Below are positions 59,101 to 64,000 of a DNA stretch of 64,000 nt, piece by piece. This DNA is from Helicoverpa zea (taxonomy: Eukaryota; Arthropoda; Insecta; Lepidoptera; Noctuidae). Every line of letters begins with the position of its first letter. Position 1 is the first letter of the stretch. The DNA lies in the NCBI RefSeq assembly GCF_022581195.2, contig NC_061459.1:9424001-9488000 (forward strand). Reading direction: 5' to 3'. Position numbers and translations under genes: made by a program. The notes beneath the pieces were generated by a model. It was not told the origin of the DNA. It was given only the letters and a program-made list of their open reading frames with translations, and did no database searches.

Positions 59101-62100
59101 TGGAAAACATGCAAATGAAAGGATATACTCGGTTTGTAGCGCTCGGCCCCGGGGCAAGTACCTACTATAGCGCTAGAATAAATCATTATTTTAAGCTCTT
59201 CCCATTCATGCATGAATACACGTTAGGTAATAGAATGCTTTCAATGCAGGCACTTGAGCATCGTTCAAGCGGTGCGTGAAATACCTACTTGGAAATTATG
59301 AAATACTACTCGAATCTTTAAGGACGTAGTCAGACAGTTCAGCAAAAATAATGAGCATATTTTCAAACATAATATTATTATATTAATTATACAACAGCTC
59401 AGTCTTTATTATTTATAATATACCGAAGTTATACAATGAAATTAAGGCACGTGCATCTATGATCCAAATGAAACGGCGCTTTGTTGTGAGAAAGATGTGT
59501 TGTTGAGAAATGACAGTGATATTTACATTTTATTAAAGGAAAAGTCTTTAATGAATTTGCTATTGATAAGCAAAAGCATACGTATTTGGATATAGGGGTC
59601 GTGCATTAGGAGATAATGCTAGAACTGGGTTATGGAGCGGGCGGTAATCTAGGCGTTTATTCACCGTCACGCCTGACAGCAGTGTCGCATCATTATTCGT
59701 AGACATGCATGTTTCAAGAGAGCATGCTTTACATCATGTGGCTGTGTATAGCACAGTGTGCCTGTCGGCTGCGCTAAGGGCCCTTAAGGCTTCGCAATTT
59801 ACGTTCGCGACACGCATATGCAAGATTTGCGATGCTTTTATTAAGTGCACTCTGCATATTTTCTGACATACTTCCATAGCTGGATATCCCCATTTATGTG
59901 CGCAAAGTTCTAGAGCTAAGTAAACGCACGAACATTAAGTCATTGCATTCATTTGCACTGAATAAGTTATTGAACTATTGTAAGTATGCAAAGTTACTGA
60001 ATAAGTTTGTCTTGAGATGGTAACAAGACGTGTCTTCTAGTAAATACGTGCCAGCTTGTCAAACTATTACGAAACTCGACATGTGGCACTCCAAACGTGG
60101 TGAATCTTTTGTGATTGGTACGAGGGTCATCGTAATGTACACACAAAATGATACGAGCATTTTAAAAGGTACGATTTTTCGATCGTTTGTGCGGCTGATG
60201 GCTGACAGAGTAATTCCAGGTTGGCGGCAACAACGCAGCCTGTCGCTCATACTTGATCCGCATCGATTATCCAGGTTCAATAGCGGCGAGCTATTCTAGC
60301 CCGACTGCCCTTTGTTGCATTCCATTGTTGGTCTGTAAAGCCACGCGGCCGTATAAGAGACACTCTAACTTGTATTGGAATCACAGTATATAGCGAGCGG
60401 TGAATGCGCTCCCTTTGTTCGGCGAACAATCGAGCCGCGATCGTCAACTCGTTTGATCTGAGATTAGGTGTTGTGATATGTCTTGACTTAACAAGATTGG
60501 AACGAGATTGCAGATTTTGAACCATAATTTGTTTTGATTAGATTCAGGTTATTTTGGTTCGAGTTACTGTCTAATTTATTATGAGTCGATCGTTTAATGT
60601 CTGTCAATTTTCGATCATTTCGATTTCAAGTTATAGTCATTACAGAGATACTAATTTGCATAATTCTAAGTAAAATCGTATTTAATTATGCAGGACGCAA
60701 TACCTATAATTAGTGATGGGGTTGGGATCAAAATTCGGTAGCATAATGTTTGATTCAGACAATACGGCATGCAGATGAAACAAGACGGCGCAATCAATCC
60801 AATAATTCACAGCGGGACTGCGCGGTGCAATCGCATCATAGTGTTGGGATTCGCATCAGTCCCCGGTTCATTTGGCGGTCATTATTCTGGGGCACGTCTC
60901 GTCGTCACGTCCGTCGACACCCATGTCACTCATTGCTCAGTTGTTCGCAGCCATTTGTAAAGCAGTCGCGTTAATTACTCGTATGGAACGCGTCATTATT
61001 ACTATTCCAATTTTGAATAGTAGTTTCATCCTGAATTACCAGCACTAAGCAATGTTTTAGAATTACGACTCTGTTTGTTTGTAAGTAAACATGATCAATA
61101 TTATATTCGCGAAGGATTTTCCTTTTTATCTCTGATCATATCTACTTGATTATTTATTACTTCAGTATCTTTCTATGTGCTTGAGTTTTCGCATGATATA
61201 TTAAAAGTAATAAACATTTATTAGAAAAGATATTCCAAGATTCAATGCCTTGTTAACCGAAGCTCGAATGCCATTAGAAGGAGCGGTATTATAATTAATA
61301 CTAAAATAATTAAGCCCAGATTAAATCAAATTACTATTCACAATACAAAGGCTTATTGGAAAATCTATTGTGGAGCCTTCACTAGTTGAAACTGTGATGA
61401 AACATTTGACATATCACGTAGGCATACTTCGTTCGTGTAATTAATCAGTAGTCCATTCACGAATACGAATTCGCAATGTAGGTGCACTCATAATTCTGTT
61501 TGTGAGTATTTCAATACTGAATTTGTTCATACTTCGTTCGACTAGTTCGAAGTATCTTGTTTGCTTGAGTAAGCGTAAAATAAACGATGAACGAAATGTT
61601 GATGAGTTGATAAATACACAACTGTATGTATACTTGCTCGTTTGTGGAAAAATCTAGAAAACGCTGGATATTCTTCGTATGTTATATTTTTTTTTACAGT
61701 CAGACGTACAGCTTTCAGAACTAAATAACAAACATTATGCGTTACATTACGTATGCAAAGGATGCAAATCATATTTCATAAAGCGGGATGTTGAATGCGT
61801 ACCATCCCTTATTCCTATTTATGCAACGTTTGTCAGTCGCCATTGCGTGATACAACTATAAATTGGAAGTGTTATCGAATTGAGTTTTGATTGTGTTTCC
61901 GTAGCAGCCGTATCGAAATGTAGGTCGTAGTTACACATTCGCCACACGCCACCGGCGGCCCTTTACACTCGTCCGCACGTCAGAAATCATCCACTTACCC
62001 TTTATGCGGATTAGAATTCGGCGTGGAAAATATACCTCGTTTGTTATGAAACGAATATAAATATGTTTATTCCGATAGTCGTATTTCAAAACATGCGTTC

Positions 62101-64000
62101 TTCGCAACCAATCACATGTGAAATATGAATTATTGTGACGCCTGGAGTAATTCATCAGATTTCTATTTGAATTGCTTGTGTTCCAGATTGAATTTTCTCC
62201 GCGTCGCCGTCGCCGACTGTTTGCAATCAGCAATTTGAAAGAGTAAAATAAATAAGGCATGTTTGCGACTAATCAATTGATCTCAAGTAAAATAATGTAG
62301 GTATAACATTTTGTTATTTTCTCATATTTGTTTTTGATTTATTTCTTTATGGTCTCGCAGATATTGCTTACGCTCGAGGGTCTATAAAATAACCTAGGGA
62401 ATTATTGAGATTGCTAGTTATTAGTTATATGCCAATTATAAAATAGGTTTAAGGTTCGTGTAGAAAATAAATAGTAGTCAAAAGAAATTATCGTACTTTG
62501 CAGATAATGTTCAAGGAGATTAACACCATAATGTTGAGCAGAACTCAATAACAAAGTTACAGTGGACATCTTCACAATGATTTAATATGACAACATCCAA
62601 ATGTCCGCGCAATCCTTCAATAATAATCCCTATGATTACTGAGCGTCTGATTGCATATACTGGAGATAATTTGCACCTGCGAGCGTGATAGGCACTACAC
62701 TTATGGAAATGAGCTTATAAGCTGAACGCAAACGTGCTATGATTTGCTTTCCATTTTGTATATAGGTCGCGATGATTGAACCGGGCCGCGTCATTCTGAA
62801 ACGCATCTAGCCGGCATTTCGGTGTCATTCGTTCGCTGCCACTCAAACCAATACTAGATTTTTGAATTTTTTCTCCTTTCAACTCTTATTTTTGTGATGC
62901 ATAAAGCTGACGGGATGTTTCGAAGAGTATTTCAGTTTGAGTTTGTTATTTTGAGTTGAAGATTCTGTGCTATTTGTTGTTGGTATGTAAAATCCTTGTC
63001 AAATGAATTGGATCAAAACCTAAGCAAAATTCAGATCGGATTTGGGATTTATTTTTGGGCAAAAAATATAGCATAACCATATTGCTATTTGTGAGGTATA
63101 CTGTACGTGATATAATATGTTACAGTGCATTTTATAATGAATTCTGATATGCATTAGTGGTTAGAACATAAATCTACAAAATACATTACAGAAGCACGTC
63201 ACATAGAACCAAACAGTTGCGTACAATGTTGCTAGTGGTTATAGACATTGCACGGAAATAAAGCGACGTTTAAGTAGTGCATTCTTCTTCTAAACATCAT
63301 CGATAAACGATAAATAACTTCACAGTAATGGAATCAAAAGACGTATGAAGCAATTAAGATTTCAGCAACACGAAGCGCTCTGTTAACGTTATAATCTAGC
63401 ACGATATCTGAGTAAGTACACTAAGCAGGTATTTAGACATAATCTATGGAGGTTTCCCACAATCATCGGACTCAGATCGGGGCGTGGCCAAATTTATAAC
63501 CGCATAAAGTTCCAACGAAAAAGGCTAAAGCTTGCGTTATATTAAACTACTCGGCTTTAGTGCGCCGTAAATCTAACCGCGAAACGGTAAAAAACTTGCT
63601 ACAGATGATATCATTGTAGAACCTTGCAATATACTGTTTCAGCAACTACTATAGTTTGGCTCGTGGCCCGTTGTTATAGGGCAACAAAAAACTAAATATA
63701 AGTGTTGCATTATTACCTACATATGTATCCATATCAAGTTATTTTATCATAGCTTTTAAGAAGTAGGTAGATGCCCTAACAATTCGAAGAAAAAACTGTA
63801 AACATGGAGTCTAAAGACTTACTAATGACAAAATGCCAATAGCTGTAGATTAATGTATCAAAATAATGTAAACAAACAATACATAACAAAAACGTTGCAA
63901 AAAAAGACAAAAAGCGTGAAATAGCTTAAAGCGCCTAACTGAATTTAAAATGTTTCCTTGTAAGTCAATAGGCGAGTTAATAGATCGGGCTCGGAAGCCT
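44126..64000. other. 20 kb gene-free stretch with scattered GC-richer islands
   Basis: I find no exon with recognisable protein similarity, no RNA gene and no intact mobile element. Short open frames in this stretch lack coherent splice context. Islands of higher GC with few stop codons in several frames occur at about 45690-45930, 51840-52060, 53000-53250, 60030-60480, 60750-60965, 61935-62000 and 62770-62850. Together with the preceding 6 kb this could be a regulatory desert or a very long intron of a gene outside the window. The sequence alone cannot decide. Confidence 0.45.

Noticed and set aside
60561..60575. GGTTCGAGT as a tRNA B box
   Set aside because: No A box or cloverleaf can be drawn around it.

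Overview
This window is from a moth or butterfly (Lepidoptera) nuclear genome, probably noctuid-like. The evidence is an AT-rich background, intron-rich insect genes with GT-AG introns, and several repeats I recognise as typical of Lepidoptera. These include non-LTR tails, a MITE with GGGTTGTTTCC ends, and an element with AACCGACTTCC-type ends. I see no bacterial, viral or organellar gene blocks, no CRISPR array, no rRNA and no convincing tRNA.

Region by region. 1-4835: mostly non-coding, with one possible small membrane-protein gene (2254-3074, disrupted at an A7 run) and one unrecognised minus-strand ORF (4354-4761). 4836-11722 (+): five exons of an EPHX4-type epoxide hydrolase whose N-terminal exon(s) I could not find. 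Its second visible intron carries a 2.5 kb TTAA-flanked element with a second element nested inside, and an 805 bp MITE starts 52 bp after its stop codon. 14251-16374 (+): the STRIPAK coiled-coil subunit Fgop2 (FGFR1OP2/SIKE family), complete in four coding exons. 19925-20730 (-): signal peptidase complex subunit 3 (Spase22-23), complete in three exons. 21502-25318 (-): a secreted, cysteine-rich, probably GPI-anchored Ly6-like protein in four exons, with a second copy of the TTAA-flanked element in its last intron. 26749-30522: two neighbouring non-autonomous hAT-like elements, each with its own perfect 8 bp target duplication. They are rich in a mirror-symmetric GC motif, and one holds a nested 196 bp MITE that is absent from the other. 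32267-37627 (-): a five-exon gene for a secreted, low-complexity protein of about 1,039 residues (DUF4758-like). 37.7-64 kb: about 26 kb with no gene I can support, only two non-LTR fragments, some hairpins and several GC-richer islands that may be regulatory.

The genes look like unrelated neighbours (lipid/epoxide metabolism, STRIPAK signalling, ER signal-peptide cleavage, a cell-surface protein and a matrix-like protein), not a functional cluster. The most informative part of the window is its mobile DNA. Several insertions can be read precisely from target duplications and an empty site. One element also carries a short ATG-plus-splice-donor segment that would join in frame to a downstream epoxide hydrolase exon.
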